Source: Elusimicrobia bacterium CG_4_9_14_3_um_filter_62_55 (GTDB lineage: Bacteria; Elusimicrobiota; Elusimicrobia; UBA1565). Taken from it: a DNA stretch of 64,000 bases. The stretch spans positions 1 to 64,000 of the forward strand of contig PFUL01000064.1 of assembly GCA_002790095.1 (NCBI GenBank). The letters run 5' to 3'. Both the position numbers and the translations under genes were made by a program. Shown here piece after piece: positions 49,312-58,833 of this stretch (the first letter of the stretch is position 1; each line of letters starts with the position of its first letter). The notes beneath the pieces are model-generated. The model saw only the letters and a program-made list of their open reading frames with translations, was not told the origin of the DNA and did not search any database.

Positions 49312-50395
49312 GATGAATCACCTCGTCTTTGCCTTTCCGTCCGAGCGCCGCCTCGATTTGCGCGGAACGCTTTCCCGCGATGCGCCGGATTTCGGGACAC
49401 GCGTAGGCGGCGACGCCTCGCCCGATGACGCCCCCGTCCTCGCGCGCGATCTCGACGATGTCTCCCGCCTCGAACGCGCCCTCCGCCGAGCGCACCCCGC
49501 TGGGAAGCAGGCTCTTGTTGCGCGCGAGCGCGTCGACCGCGCCGCCGTCGACGACGACGGTCCCTTTGCGGGCGGCCGTAAACGCGATCCAGCGCTTTCG
49601 GGCGCCCGTAATTTTCCCCGCCGCGGAAAAGAGCGTCCCCGTATCGTCTCCGGCCGCCGCTCGGGCGAGGACGCCGCGCGCCGCGCCGTCGACGATCAGA
49701 AGGGGGATTCCCAGCCGCATCGCCTTGCGCGCGGCTTCCAGCTTAGCCCCCATCCCTCCCACCGTCGTCTCCCGCCGGCGTTCGCGCAGATGCTGAACCA
49801 AATCGCGGTCGATTTCCTCGATCGAACCGACCGCCCGAACCCGCGAGCCGTCCTTAAGATGGAACCCGTCTACGTCCGAAAGCACGATCAACAGGTCGGC
49901 CCGGATCAGGTGGGCGGTGTGCACCGAAAGCACGTCGTTGTCTCCGAAGGCGATCTCCTCGGTCGCGACGGTGTCGTTTTCGTTGACCACCGGAATGCCT
50001 CCGGCCTTGAAAACCTCTTCGAAAGTCCTGCGCGCGGCGAGGAACCGGCTTCGGCTCTCAAGCCCGTCGCGGGTCAGCAGCATCTGGGCCGCCGGCAGCC
50101 CTCGCCGGTCGAACGCCTGCGAGTAGGCATGCATCAAACGTCCCTGACCGACCGCCGCGCAGGCCTGCAAAGCTCCGAGAGTCTTCGGACGCCGCGTCAG
50201 GCCGAGGGCGTCCATCCCGAACGCGATGGCCCCCGAACTGACCAGCGCCACGTCCCGCCCCCCGGATCGCAGAGAGACGAGGTCGGCGGCCAGCCGATGC
50301 ACCCGCCGCCGATCGACGCGCCCGCTGGGACCGGTCAGCATGCTGGTCCCCGCCTTGACCACGATCCGTCTGGCCGCTTTCAGCGTTTCGCGCAT
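49286..50395 (-). CDS. proB: Glutamate 5-kinase with PUA domain
   Basis: 369 residues. The amino-acid kinase domain has RIVVKAGTSMLTGPSGRVD, VALVSSGAIAFGMDALGL, PVVNENDTVATEEIAFGDND and TVGGMGAKLEAARKAMRLG. The C-terminal PUA domain (about 275-360) contains GTVVVDGGAVDALARNKSLL. It makes glutamyl-5-phosphate and is normally feedback-inhibited by proline. TATTCT on the minus strand ends 6 nt before the ATG and no Shine-Dalgarno is present. Confidence 0.97.
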   Translation of the reverse strand: MRETLKAARRIVVKAGTSMLTGPSGRVDRRRVHRLAADLVSLRSGGRDVALVSSGAIAFGMDALGLTRRPKTLGALQACAAVGQGRLMHAYSQAFDRRGLPAAQMLLTRDGLESRSRFLAARRTFEEVFKAGGIPVVNENDTVATEEIAFGDNDVLSVHTAHLIRADLLIVLSDVDGFHLKDGSRVRAVGSIEEIDRDLVQHLRERRRETTVGGMGAKLEAARKAMRLGIPLLIVDGAARGVLARAAAGDDTGTLFSAAGKITGARKRWIAFTAARKGTVVVDGGAVDALARNKSLLPSGVRSAEGAFEAGDIVEIAREDGGVIGRGVAAYACPEIRRIAGKRSAQIEAALGRKGKDEVIHRDDIVLWN

Positions 50396-50401
50396 TCGGC
50401 A

Positions 50402-50407
50402 AGAATA
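50402..50407 (-). promoter_or_regulatory. -10-like hexamer of proBA
   Basis: TATTCT on the minus strand, 6 nt before the proB ATG; leaderless-type placement. Confidence 0.45.
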
Positions 50408-50549
50408 ACCGTTTCCCGGTCCCCCGTCGAGTATGGGACTTAGAAGAACAGTTTGTTCCTATCTTCGGCAAAAACCCGCACTATCGATTCTGGACCATTT
50501 TTCCAGCACTTTTTCGCTTTCGGGCCCAGGACCAGCCCGGCCGGGCGCG

Positions 50550-50564
50550 TTATCCTAGGGATAA
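50550..50564. promoter_or_regulatory. Operator-like inverted repeat TTATCC-TAG-GGATAA
   Basis: Six-bp arms around a 3-bp centre, 30 bp upstream of the small gene at 50594. It overlaps the likely promoter region of that gene (198 bp between the two divergent genes), so it may be a repressor site. Confidence 0.35.
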
Positions 50565-50593
50565 GACGCTCAACTGGAATCGAGGTGGAAACG

Positions 50594-50845
50594 ATGAAAC
50601 CGAAAAACATGAGATACTCCGAATGGACCGGCGAGGTTCGCCCCACGTCGCGGGACAAGTCCTTTGAAAACGACCTGAGCGCGGACGCGAAGTACTACGT
50701 CGCCCAGCCCGGAAAGGCGGAGCGCATTTTTATCGCTCTGGTTGGAAAGCGGAACCCCGGCGAACGCCGCGTCCCCGCGCTCGACATGCCGCCGAAGGTC
50801 GGAAACCGCGGAAACCGCCGCTTGGACCGCGCGCTGTTCGCCTAA
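50594..50845 (+). CDS. Small basic hypothetical protein
   Basis: 83 residues, not recognised. Rich in Arg/Lys and Gly/Pro, with no signal peptide and no cysteine: MKPKNMRYSEWTGEVRPTSR at the start and KVGNRGNRRLDRALFA at the end. ATG at 50594 is preceded by GAGGTGG 6 nt upstream, which favours it over the longer upstream start. It is alone in its transcription unit and overlaps the convergent solute-binding protein by 4 bp. The basic ends suggest nucleic-acid binding, but there is no motif to prove it. Confidence 0.6.
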   Translation: MKPKNMRYSEWTGEVRPTSRDKSFENDLSADAKYYVAQPGKAERIFIALVGKRNPGERRVPALDMPPKVGNRGNRRLDRALFA

Positions 50846-52599
50846 GATTTCGACAGGGAGTAGAAGTACGGGAAGTTGTTGAGCCGCAGGTTGTTGACGT
50901 TGTCCGTCGCGTCGAGTCCGCGCACCCAGTCGCGGACGGCCGAAAAACGGGCGGGCTGGTAGGTGTAAATCTGAGCCGGATCCTCGGCGGCGGCCGCCGA
51001 GATCTTCCGGTAGCGTTCGCGGCGAAGCTCCGGGTCCGAAACCGCCGCCGCCTCCTCGATCATCGCGTCGAGCTTCGCGTTCGAGTAGCGCTGCGCCTTC
51101 GGGTAGTAGCCCGCGCCGTGCAAAAGGCCGAACGCGAACGAGTGAGGGTCCGGATAGTCGGAGTAGTACCCGGCGATAAACAGCGGCAGGCGTCCCGCCT
51201 CCGCCTCCTCGTAAATCTCGGCGCTCGGCAGCCGCTGAATCTCGATTCGGAACTTCGGGTTCACCTTCTCCAAACCCGCCTTCATGAGATTCGCCAAAAC
51301 GACGCGGCTCGCGTTGCTCGGACTGTAGGCCAGCGTCAACGAAAAGCCTTTCTCCCACAGCGCCCCGCCGAACGCCTTCTTGAAATGCCGCTCGGCCGCC
51401 TTTAAGTCGAATACGGTCGCCGCCGGCGCCTGGCCGGGCAGGAAGAGCTCGGGCACCGGACCCGGCGCCCGCCTGCCGCGCATGCCGAGGCCACGCTTAA
51501 GATAGCCCTCGTAATCGAGCGCCGCCGCGAAACCCTTGCGCACGTCCGGATTCGAGAAGAAGTCCGGCGAAATCCCCTTCCCATCGAGCTTCCCCGAACC
51601 GATGCGCGGCGACGCCGCGTCCACCTGGAAGCCGAAGAACAGCACCTCGCCGAGCGACGCGTAGAACGGCTGCTCGACGACGCGCACGCCGTCGAGATCC
51701 TTCGCCTCCGAAAAATCGCGGTCCTCGAAGTAGCTTCCGTCCGCGTCGCCGTTTTCGAGCATCCACAGCCGGAGCGCCTTGCTCGGCACCACGCGCAGGC
51801 GAACCTCTTCAAGCGAGGCGGCCGCGCGCCAGTAGGCGTCGTGCCGCTTCAGCAGGAGACTGCCCGACTCGGCGTCGGCGCTCTCGACGCGAAACGGGGC
51901 GGTGCCGTTGGCGTGATCGTGGTAGTAGGACTTCTCAAGCGGCCGGTCGTTGAAGCGCTCCCACGAGCCGGCCGTCCCGTCCCATTCGCCGTGAGCGATC
52001 GACCACGGCTTGGAAACGACGATCGGCAGCGAGGCGAGGGCTTTGAGGAAGGTTTTATCCGGCGCCGCCAAACGCACAACGACCGAATCCCCGTCCACGC
52101 GCACGGCCGCGGCGGCCTTTTCAAAATCCAACGCGATTTTCCCGTCCTCGCCGCGAGTGGAGTAAACGCCGAGCACCGGACGCAGCAGCAGCGCCGACGG
52201 CCCGCCCTCGATGTCGTGCAGCATGAAGCGAAGCAGCGAATAGCGGACGTCCTCAGGCGTCAACGGATCGCCCGAATGAAATTTCACGCCTTCCCGGATC
52301 GGAAACCGATAGCGCAAACCGTCCTTGGACAGCAATCCGTTCGCCACGGACGGAACCTGGGACGCGAGAAACGGCATCAGCGCCTCGGGATCGTCGACAT
52401 TTTTGAACGTGATCAGGGGTTCGTACACGTTGCCGGTAACGATAAAGCTCACCGCGTCGAACGCGGCCGCCGGGTCGAAGGTGAACCACGAGCGGGTCGT
52501 CAGTTGAATAAACGAGCCCTTATTGCGCATGCCCGGCGCATCGGCGGCGGCCGGCAAGGCGGCGAGAACGGCGGCGAGCAGCAGCGAAAACCTCTTCAT
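50842..52599 (-). CDS. ABC-type solute-binding protein, family 5, second copy
   Basis: 585 residues with signal peptide MKRFSLLLAAVLAALPAAADA. SBP_bac_5 landmarks: ITFKNVDDPEALMPFLASQV, FPIREGVKFHSGDPLTPEDV, HDAYWRAAASLEEVRLRVVP and AGYYSDYPDPHSFAFGLLHG. The latter strongly resembles dipeptide/oligopeptide-binding proteins. No transporter subunits are adjacent. The ATG overlaps the stop of the upstream beta-propeller-like gene by 4 bp. It is unrelated in detail to the protein at 3759 (low similarity by eye), so probably binds a different peptide. Confidence 0.88.
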   Translation of the reverse strand: MKRFSLLLAAVLAALPAAADAPGMRNKGSFIQLTTRSWFTFDPAAAFDAVSFIVTGNVYEPLITFKNVDDPEALMPFLASQVPSVANGLLSKDGLRYRFPIREGVKFHSGDPLTPEDVRYSLLRFMLHDIEGGPSALLLRPVLGVYSTRGEDGKIALDFEKAAAAVRVDGDSVVVRLAAPDKTFLKALASLPIVVSKPWSIAHGEWDGTAGSWERFNDRPLEKSYYHDHANGTAPFRVESADAESGSLLLKRHDAYWRAAASLEEVRLRVVPSKALRLWMLENGDADGSYFEDRDFSEAKDLDGVRVVEQPFYASLGEVLFFGFQVDAASPRIGSGKLDGKGISPDFFSNPDVRKGFAAALDYEGYLKRGLGMRGRRAPGPVPELFLPGQAPAATVFDLKAAERHFKKAFGGALWEKGFSLTLAYSPSNASRVVLANLMKAGLEKVNPKFRIEIQRLPSAEIYEEAEAGRLPLFIAGYYSDYPDPHSFAFGLLHGAGYYPKAQRYSNAKLDAMIEEAAAVSDPELRRERYRKISAAAAEDPAQIYTYQPARFSAVRDWVRGLDATDNVNNLRLNNFPYFYSLSKS

Positions 52600-53273
52600 C
52601 GGACGCCGAGCCTCCGGCCGTATTTGTCGTAGGTCACCGTCCGCGTGGCGAAGGATCCGTCGCGGTAGTCGCCGTACACCGTCTCGACGCTCAACGACAC
52701 GCCGCCTTCGTGGTCGACCGACATCCCGCGCACGTAATTGCGCCCCCCTCCGTCGTATTCGTCCAGCCACAGCAGTCCGCCGTCGTTGTTGTAGCGCAGC
52801 AGCCGCGCCGGATAGCTCTGGCCGCTGCGGCAGACTCCGGAAACCGAGACATTGTCTTCGCCGTCTACCTGCACGCCCACCGCGGTGCAGTCGTAGCGGT
52901 CGTCCATGATCTCGTTGGCAAGGTAGCCGTTTTCATCGTACTTGAGCAGCAGGAAGTACTTCGAGTCGTTGTGGCGGCGCACTCCCGCAATAAAGGTGTT
53001 CCCCTTGGAGTCGACGGCGGCGGCGTAGGCCTTTTCCACATAGCCGTCGTAGTGCTGGTAGGACCAGAACACCGACCCGTTCGGTCCCAATCGGGTGACT
53101 TGAATCTGATGGTTCCGACCATCGAAGAGATTGTAGATCGAGACGATATGGCCGCGGCGTCCTGTCGCGGTGATCACGTCTTCCCCGCCTTGGGCGCCGT
53201 GAAAGGCGACTGCGGTCCCGGGGGACAGCGCCGCGCAAAGGATCAAAAGAAGCGGAGACAGCATGGCGAACAT
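52596..53273 (-). CDS. Secreted repeat protein, beta-propeller-like
   Basis: 225 residues. The signal peptide (MFAMLSPLLLILCAALSPGTAVA) is followed by four repeats of the type AAVDSKGNTFIAGVRRHNDS, VQVDGEDNVSVSGVCRSGQS, then MSVDHEGGVSLSVETVYGDY, each with D-x-x-G-N turns. The pattern resembles SBBP or WD40-like single-blade repeats of secreted beta-propellers. Only about half of a full propeller is present. ATG at 53273 (or 53264) is used. It is coupled to the solute-binding protein downstream, so a role in surface peptide capture is possible. Confidence 0.65.
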   Translation of the reverse strand: MFAMLSPLLLILCAALSPGTAVAFHGAQGGEDVITATGRRGHIVSIYNLFDGRNHQIQVTRLGPNGSVFWSYQHYDGYVEKAYAAAVDSKGNTFIAGVRRHNDSKYFLLLKYDENGYLANEIMDDRYDCTAVGVQVDGEDNVSVSGVCRSGQSYPARLLRYNNDGGLLWLDEYDGGGRNYVRGMSVDHEGGVSLSVETVYGDYRDGSFATRTVTYDKYGRRLGVR

Positions 53274-53330
53274 CGTATCAAAACGGCAGGGGTTGCTTCT
53301 CGGGGCGAAAGACCCTATCCTTTGGGAGCC

Positions 53331-53780
53331 ATGTCCGAGCTCCACGACCCCTCCCGGGAAAATCCGGCGGCTAAAACCGTCCTCATCGTCGACGATGACG
53401 ATTCGATCCTCAACCTGTTGGAGATCCTCGTCAAACGAGACGGCTTCAAGGTGCTCACGGCCGACACCGTCGAGGGCGCCGTCTATAAGCTGCAGCGCGA
53501 ACCCGACCTGATCGTATTGGACCTGATTCTTCCCGGAAGCACCAGCGGCGTGGACGTGTTAAAACAGCTCGGCCAAGGCGGGCTGAAGATCCCGAAGGTC
53601 GTGGTGCTCACCGCGGCCAACGCCAGCCACGAGGCCGCGGTCGCGGCCAAGAAGGACCCGAACGTGTCGCATTTCCTGCAGAAACCCCTTCGCCAGGAGC
53701 AGCTGCTTGAACTGCTGCACAGCCTGCTCGGTACCTGCATGCCGGTGCACGCGAAGCCCAAGAAAGCCGAAGAATCCTAA
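53331..53780 (+). CDS. Stand-alone response regulator
   Basis: 149 residues. A receiver at about 15-135 has VLIVDDDDSI, the phosphoacceptor LIVLDLILPGSTSGVDVLKQ, VVVLTAAN and the KPLRQEQLLELLHSLL ending. A short tail (GTCMPVHAKPKKAEES) follows. There is no output domain. ATG at 53331 with GGGAG close by. It is divergent from the beta-propeller gene and convergent with the small cNMP protein (4-bp overlap). Confidence 0.92.
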   Translation: MSELHDPSRENPAAKTVLIVDDDDSILNLLEILVKRDGFKVLTADTVEGAVYKLQREPDLIVLDLILPGSTSGVDVLKQLGQGGLKIPKVVVLTAANASHEAAVAAKKDPNVSHFLQKPLRQEQLLELLHSLLGTCMPVHAKPKKAEES

Positions 53781-54220
53781 GCTTCGTGCAGGCGCCGCTC
53801 GGCGAGCGCCTTCAAGTGTTCGCCGACCGAGGGTTTTTCCCGCACCAGCGCCTCGACATCCGGATAGGCCAGCCGAAAGATCACGCTCTCTTTCGTCGCC
53901 ATCGCGCTGGCGGTGCGTTTGCCGTCCTTGGCCAGCGCGATCTCTCCGAACAGCGTCCCCTTTTCCAGCACGCCGAGCTTGGAGCCCGCGTGATCGCCCA
54001 TCTGCGTGATCGTCACCAGGCCGTCGATGACGACGAACACGTCCCGACCGGGCTCGTCCTGGTGGAGGACGTACTCCTTCTCCCCATACCGGTACAGCGC
54101 GCTTTTCGGAAAGTGGGAGAGCAAATCCTCGGCCGTCATGTCGGGGAAGAAGGAATCGAGCTTTAATGAACCGCGCAGCACCCCGACCGCCGCAGCGTCG
54201 ATTTCGAGTTTATCAGGCAT
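53777..54220 (-). CDS. Small cyclic-nucleotide-binding domain protein
   Basis: 147 residues, almost entirely one cNMP-binding domain: LLSHFPKSALYRYGEKEYVL, GRDVFVVIDGLVTITQ, and the phosphate-binding cassette TLFGEIALAKDGKRTASAMA (Arg in KRTAS). There is no HTH or kinase domain, so it must signal through a partner. TACCCT ends 6 nt before the ATG. It lies tail to tail with a stand-alone receiver. With the cNMP protein at 41362 it gives two candidate receptors for the cyclase at 46156. Confidence 0.88.
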   Translation of the reverse strand: MPDKLEIDAAAVGVLRGSLKLDSFFPDMTAEDLLSHFPKSALYRYGEKEYVLHQDEPGRDVFVVIDGLVTITQMGDHAGSKLGVLEKGTLFGEIALAKDGKRTASAMATKESVIFRLAYPDVEALVREKPSVGEHLKALAERRLHEA

Positions 54221-54226
54221 GGGCCA

Positions 54227-54232
54227 AGGGTA
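54227..54232 (-). promoter_or_regulatory. -10-like hexamer of the small cNMP-binding gene
   Basis: TACCCT on the minus strand, 6 nt before the ATG; same hexamer and spacing as at pcm. Confidence 0.35.
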
Positions 54233-54264
54233 GCAGACTTCACAAGGAGACGCCAGGCGCGGCC

Positions 54265-56520
54265 CTACTTCCCCTGCTTCTTTAAAACTTCGAGCACGAA
54301 GCGGGCGGGGTTGCGGGAAAACATTTTCGGGTCGGTTTTCGGTTCGTTGAGAAGGGCGTAGACTCCCAGCCAACGGGGATTCTCGCCGCCGTCTTCTCGC
54401 TCCTCCCACAGCAAATCCGTGTAGGTCGCCCAAAATTCCATAAAGACCTCCGAGACGACCACCTCGCGCGGAAGGATCACGGGGGAGTCGTAGCGGAAAT
54501 GCATCTGCCGGGCGCTTTGGAAAATATGGGTCACGCCGCGCTCTTTGAGCCGACGGCGTAAATCAGCGGCGGAACGCGCCTCCCCGACGGCGACCCAAAA
54601 GGGGTGATGGTCGTAGACGGTCGCCGCGATGAAGTCGCGCTCGGAATAAAACCCGCGTGATTCCCCGAGGAAGACGACCTTCGCCTCGGGAGGGAGGTGC
54701 CTGTCCATCCACCGCGTCGCCGAGTAATAGGGAAGCCCGTAGGTCACCCGCTGATGCGTGAGATAATCAAAGCGCGTCATCTTTCCGCGCAGGACATCCC
54801 ACTGCCCGATCCCCCATCCCTGGCGAAATGCCGCCTGAAAACCGAACATCACGGAAAACAGCGCGAGAACCCAGCCGAAGCGTCGAAGCCCGCGGGAGAA
54901 CCCTCCGCGATCGACCGCGAGCGCCGTCGCGGCCGCGAGCAAGGGCAGCGCCGGAAGCAGGAAGCGGACCAACCGGCTCGACAACGTCCACGAGGCGTAC
55001 CCCGCCGCCGCGACCCAAAACAGAGCGGTCCACGGGCGCGGCACATCTTCCCGCTCGCGCCGCAATCCCCAGCCCACGAAGAAAATCCACGGGGTCAGCG
55101 TGATGTAGGCAGGGCCGGGCCAATCGCCCAAAGGCCAACTTCCCGTCGACATCGTCCACGGAGTCAAGAGAAACGCCTTCAGTCCGGCTGCGGCGGCCAA
55201 CGCGGACAAATCGCGCGAGCCCGCCGCCTCCAAAAACGGCTTCCACAGCGCGGGGTGAGTCCACCCGAGGCGCTCGTGCAGAAACGGATAGACCGGGTTG
55301 CCGTAAAAAACCGCGTTCTTTACCAACCACGGCGCGAAGACCGCCGCGGCCGCCGCGGCCATCCACGCGGTCTCACGGAGCGGCCGCCCGGCGCGGCGCG
55401 CCAACAGCGCATGCGTCAGTACGAAGCCCGCGCCGAGAGGCCCGACGTTGTACTTCGTCCCGACGGCGAAACCCACGAGAAGCCCTGAGACGACCGCCCA
55501 TGCGGGAAAACGTTCGGTTCGCTGAGCATCGGTAGGATCCAGGATCGCGCGCGACAGCGCGATAAACGCCGTCGTCATGAAAAAGCACGCTCCCAGATCC
55601 ACGCCCGCGTGCCACGACGCGTACAGCGCGATCGGCGTCAAGAGAAACAAAAGCGCGGCCAGGATCCCCGTCGAGTCGCTCGCCCAGCGGCGCATCCACG
55701 CCCCCATCGCCGCCGCGGTCGCCGCGCCAAACGACGCGTGCATCAGCGCCGCGAGATTTTCTCCCGAAAGGGACAGGCAAAGCCCGTAGATCATTTGAAT
55801 CCCGAGGGGGCTTCCCGAAAACGCGTTCTCGGGCGTCGGAGAGATGCCTCCCCGCAAGAGGTAGAGCTTGGGCAAAGCGAGGTGATAGACGAGCGAGTCG
55901 TAGAAGATCTCGGGCGCGGTGGTCGCCATCACGCCCATCCCCACGGCGCCCGCGATAAGCGCCAGCGCGGCCCATTCGTACGGCCCGCGGGCGTCGCGCG
56001 GCGGCGTCTTCTCGCAGAAAGGCGAGTCCCCGCGACGACGGCGGTAGAACCATAGAGCGCCGCAGGCGGCGACGGAACCGTAGTACAGGGCATTCAAAAC
56101 GAGCGGACGCCACAAAGAGAGAGCGCCCAACGCGAGCATAAGCAAGGAGGCCGCACCCGCGCCGAGCGCGCAAGAAAGCGCACGGCGTTCACCCGAAGTC
56201 GCCTCCGCCCCGGGCGCCGCGCGCAGCAGCGCGTCTCCTGCGGTGTAAAAGAGGAACCAGAATCCGGCGGCGTGCGCCAGGTCGAAGAAAAGCCCGTCGG
56301 CAAGCACGCGCGGAAGAAAGGAAAGCAGACCAAGGAAGGCGATCCAGTCCGAGAGACCCAAACGGATGCCGCGCTTCGCGTAGGTGAAGGCGACGAGCAG
56401 AAACCACAGTCCGAACGCCGCCCATGCGGCTTGCGCGGGGATCAGCGCGCAGGACGGACCGGCGGACGCGGGAGTCGCCGCGTCCGCCGTTTCCCGCGAG
56501 CGCTTCTTGCGCCGCTTCAA
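54265..56520 (-). CDS. Large polytopic GT-C-type glycosyltransferase
   Basis: 751 residues with about 14 membrane segments between 28 and 545. The first periplasmic loop has TAPEIFYDSLVYHLALPKLY, holding the acidic catalytic site expected in ArnT/PMT-like proteins, and GTKYNVGPLGAGFVLTHALL occurs later. The 200-residue C-terminal domain (MDRHLPPEAKVVFLGESRGF, DLRRRLKERGVTHIF) is soluble and presumably periplasmic. It should use polyprenyl-phosphate sugars to modify surface molecules. ATG overlaps the hemL stop by 4 bp, so it is cotranscribed with heme genes. Confidence 0.8.
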   Translation of the reverse strand: MKRRKKRSRETADAATPASAGPSCALIPAQAAWAAFGLWFLLVAFTYAKRGIRLGLSDWIAFLGLLSFLPRVLADGLFFDLAHAAGFWFLFYTAGDALLRAAPGAEATSGERRALSCALGAGAASLLMLALGALSLWRPLVLNALYYGSVAACGALWFYRRRRGDSPFCEKTPPRDARGPYEWAALALIAGAVGMGVMATTAPEIFYDSLVYHLALPKLYLLRGGISPTPENAFSGSPLGIQMIYGLCLSLSGENLAALMHASFGAATAAAMGAWMRRWASDSTGILAALLFLLTPIALYASWHAGVDLGACFFMTTAFIALSRAILDPTDAQRTERFPAWAVVSGLLVGFAVGTKYNVGPLGAGFVLTHALLARRAGRPLRETAWMAAAAAAVFAPWLVKNAVFYGNPVYPFLHERLGWTHPALWKPFLEAAGSRDLSALAAAAGLKAFLLTPWTMSTGSWPLGDWPGPAYITLTPWIFFVGWGLRREREDVPRPWTALFWVAAAGYASWTLSSRLVRFLLPALPLLAAATALAVDRGGFSRGLRRFGWVLALFSVMFGFQAAFRQGWGIGQWDVLRGKMTRFDYLTHQRVTYGLPYYSATRWMDRHLPPEAKVVFLGESRGFYSERDFIAATVYDHHPFWVAVGEARSAADLRRRLKERGVTHIFQSARQMHFRYDSPVILPREVVVSEVFMEFWATYTDLLWEEREDGGENPRWLGVYALLNEPKTDPKMFSRNPARFVLEVLKKQGK

Positions 56521-57800
56521 AGCCGCTTAAAAGCCTTCGCGGCGGCGTCGAGCGTGAACTCGAGATCCCGCGCGGTATGCGCGGCCGATAGCATCGCGGC
56601 CTCGAACTGCGCCGGAGGGAAGTAGACGCCTCCCTCGAGAAGCCCCGAATGAAACCGCGCGTACGCCTTCGTGTCGGAAGTCTTCGCGGACGCGAAGTCC
56701 CGCACCTCGGCGTCGGTGAAAAAGACGGTCAACATCGACGCGATGTGATTGACGCGAACCGGCAGAGAACGAAAGCGCGCCATCGAGCGCAATTCCTGGG
56801 TAAGGATCGCCGTCTCTTCGGCCATCCTTGCGTAGGGCATCGTCTTCTTGAGCGTCTTCAGCGTCGCCAAGCCCGCGGCCATCGCGACCGGATTGCCCGA
56901 GAGCGTTCCGGCTTGATAGACGGGCCCCATCGGGGCGACGAGTTCCATGATGCCGCGGCGTCCGCCGTAGGCGCCGACCGGCATCCCGCCGCCGATGATT
57001 TTGCCCAAACAGGTGAGGTCCGGCGTGATCTTCATCGCGACCTGCGCACCGCCGTAAAACAGGCGAAACCCCGTAATCACTTCGTCGAAAATAAGCAGGC
57101 TCTTGGATTTTTTCGTCAACGCGCGCAGCGTCTCGAGAAATCCCTCTTCCGGGGCCACGACGCCCATATTCGCGGCCACCGGCTCGACGATGACGGCCGC
57201 GATCTCGCGTCCGCGCGTTTTGAAAAGCTTCTTGGCCGCCTCGATGTCGTTGTAGGGAAGCAGCAAAGTCGTCTTCGCCCACGCCGCAGGCACGCCCGCG
57301 GAATCCGGCCGCCCGAGCGTCGTCGCCCCCGAACCGGCGGCGACCAACAGGCTGTCCACGTGACCGTGATAGCCGCCGACGAATTTCAAAACGAGATCGC
57401 GGCCGGTATACGCCCGCGCGACGCGCATCGCGCTCATCACGGCCTCGGTCCCGGAACTCGTGAAGCGCACCCGCTGCATCGAGGGCAGCGCGTCGCGCAC
57501 CGCTTCGCCCAACTCGCACTCGACTTGGGTCGGAGCGCCGAAACTCGAACCGTTTTGCATCGCGGCCTTCGCGGCGGCGAGGACCTCGGGGTGCGCATGC
57601 CCCAAAATCAACGGCCCCCAGGAGCCGCAGTAATCGACGAAGGTCCTGCCGTCGACGTCGGTCACCCGGGAACCCTTTCCGGAGCGAAAGAAGACCGGAT
57701 CGCCTCCGACCGCGTTGAAGGCCCGAACCGGAGAGTTCACGCCGCCGACAAGGATTTTCTTGGAGCGCGCGAACAGCGCCTTTGATTTTTTCCCCGCCAT
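56517..57800 (-). CDS. hemL: Glutamate-1-semialdehyde 2,1-aminomutase
   Basis: 427 residues. PLP-binding Lys in CLGKIIGGGMPVGAYGGRRG. Other landmarks: NSPVRAFNAVGGDPVFFRSG, SSGTEAVMSAMRVARAYTGR, LLIFDEVITGFRLFYGGAQV and VYQAGTLSGNPVAMAAGLAT. It makes 5-aminolevulinate from GSA (C5 pathway). It lies 3 bp after hemB; hemA is not in the window. Confidence 0.97.
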   Translation of the reverse strand: MAGKKSKALFARSKKILVGGVNSPVRAFNAVGGDPVFFRSGKGSRVTDVDGRTFVDYCGSWGPLILGHAHPEVLAAAKAAMQNGSSFGAPTQVECELGEAVRDALPSMQRVRFTSSGTEAVMSAMRVARAYTGRDLVLKFVGGYHGHVDSLLVAAGSGATTLGRPDSAGVPAAWAKTTLLLPYNDIEAAKKLFKTRGREIAAVIVEPVAANMGVVAPEEGFLETLRALTKKSKSLLIFDEVITGFRLFYGGAQVAMKITPDLTCLGKIIGGGMPVGAYGGRRGIMELVAPMGPVYQAGTLSGNPVAMAAGLATLKTLKKTMPYARMAEETAILTQELRSMARFRSLPVRVNHIASMLTVFFTDAEVRDFASAKTSDTKAYARFHSGLLEGGVYFPPAQFEAAMLSAAHTARDLEFTLDAAAKAFKRL

Positions 57801-57803
57801 CGC

Positions 57804-58802
57804 TTATGCCCCTAACCAGCGCGCCGCGTCCAGCGCGTGGTACGTAATCATGAAATCGGCCCCGGCGCGCTTGATCGAAGTCAGCGATTCAAGAGCGGTT
57901 TTGCGTTCATCGATCCAGCCGTTGGCGGCGGCGGCCTTGATCATCGAGTACTCGCCCGACACGCAGTACGCGGCGGTGGGCAAGCCGAAGCGGCGCTTCA
58001 CCGCGCTCAGCACGTCGAGATACGGCAACCCGGGCTTGACCATCAACATGTCGGCGCCTTCCTCAACGTCGAGCGCGGCCTCGCGCATCCCTTCCAGCGC
58101 GTTGCCAGGATCCATCTGATAGGTCGTCCGGTCGCCGAAGCTCGGCGGGGATTCCGCCGCCTCCCGGAACGGTCCGTAAAACGCGCTCGAATACTTCACG
58201 GCGTAGGAAAGAATCGAGACGTTCTGGAAGCCGGCGCCATCGAGGGCCTGCCGAATCGTCTTGACCATCCCGTCGGTCATCCCGCTCGGCGCGACGATGT
58301 CCGCGCCCGCCTTTGCCTGGCTGACGGCGGTTTTCGCGACCAGATCGAGCGTCTCGTCGTTATCTAGCTCGAACCCGTCTTCATCGCGCGCGCCCTTGCG
58401 CCGGATGACGCCGCAATGCCCGTGGCTGGTATACTCGCAGAAACAGAGATCCGTGATCACCAGCGTTTCCGGCGAGGCGTCCTTGACGGCCTTCGTCGCC
58501 TCTTGGACGATGCCCTTGGGGGCATAGGCGCCTGAGGCGTGCTCATCCTTTTTATCCGGAATTCCGAACAAGATTACCGCCGGCACCCCGAGGCTCGCGG
58601 CTTCCGGAGCGGTTTTCGCGAGTTCGTCCACCGAATACTGAAACTGCCCCGGCATCGACCCGATCGGGCGTTTTTCGCCCTTTCCCGGGCGGATGAAATA
58701 GGGCATCACGAAATCGGACGGGGTCAAAACGGTCTCGCGCACCAAAGCGCGAATGCCCGCGGAGGCGCGCAAACGACGGGGTCTGTGTGTTGGAAATGAC
58801 AT
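57804..58802 (-). CDS. hemB: Porphobilinogen synthase
   Basis: 332 residues. Landmarks: [20 protein letters not shown] (metal site with Cys), [20 protein letters not shown], the two Schiff-base Lys regions [20 protein letters not shown] and [20 protein letters not shown]. It condenses two 5-aminolevulinate molecules. TAGAAT ends 6 nt before the ATG. Operon order hemB, hemL, glycosyltransferase. Confidence 0.97.
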   Translation of the reverse strand: MSFPTHRPRRLRASAGIRALVRETVLTPSDFVMPYFIRPGKGEKRPIGSMPGQFQYSVDELAKTAPEAASLGVPAVILFGIPDKKDEHASGAYAPKGIVQEATKAVKDASPETLVITDLCFCEYTSHGHCGVIRRKGARDEDGFELDNDETLDLVAKTAVSQAKAGADIVAPSGMTDGMVKTIRQALDGAGFQNVSILSYAVKYSSAFYGPFREAAESPPSFGDRTTYQMDPGNALEGMREAALDVEEGADMLMVKPGLPYLDVLSAVKRRFGLPTAAYCVSGEYSMIKAAAANGWIDERKTALESLTSIKRAGADFMITYHALDAARWLGA

Positions 58803-58808
58803 GGGCCG

Positions 58809-58814
58809 ATTCTA
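58809..58814 (-). promoter_or_regulatory. -10 hexamer of hemBL
   Basis: TAGAAT on the minus strand ending 6 nt before the hemB ATG; no -35 and no Shine-Dalgarno; leaderless-type. Confidence 0.5.
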
Positions 58815-58833
58815 CAAAATAGGCCCTGACGCG

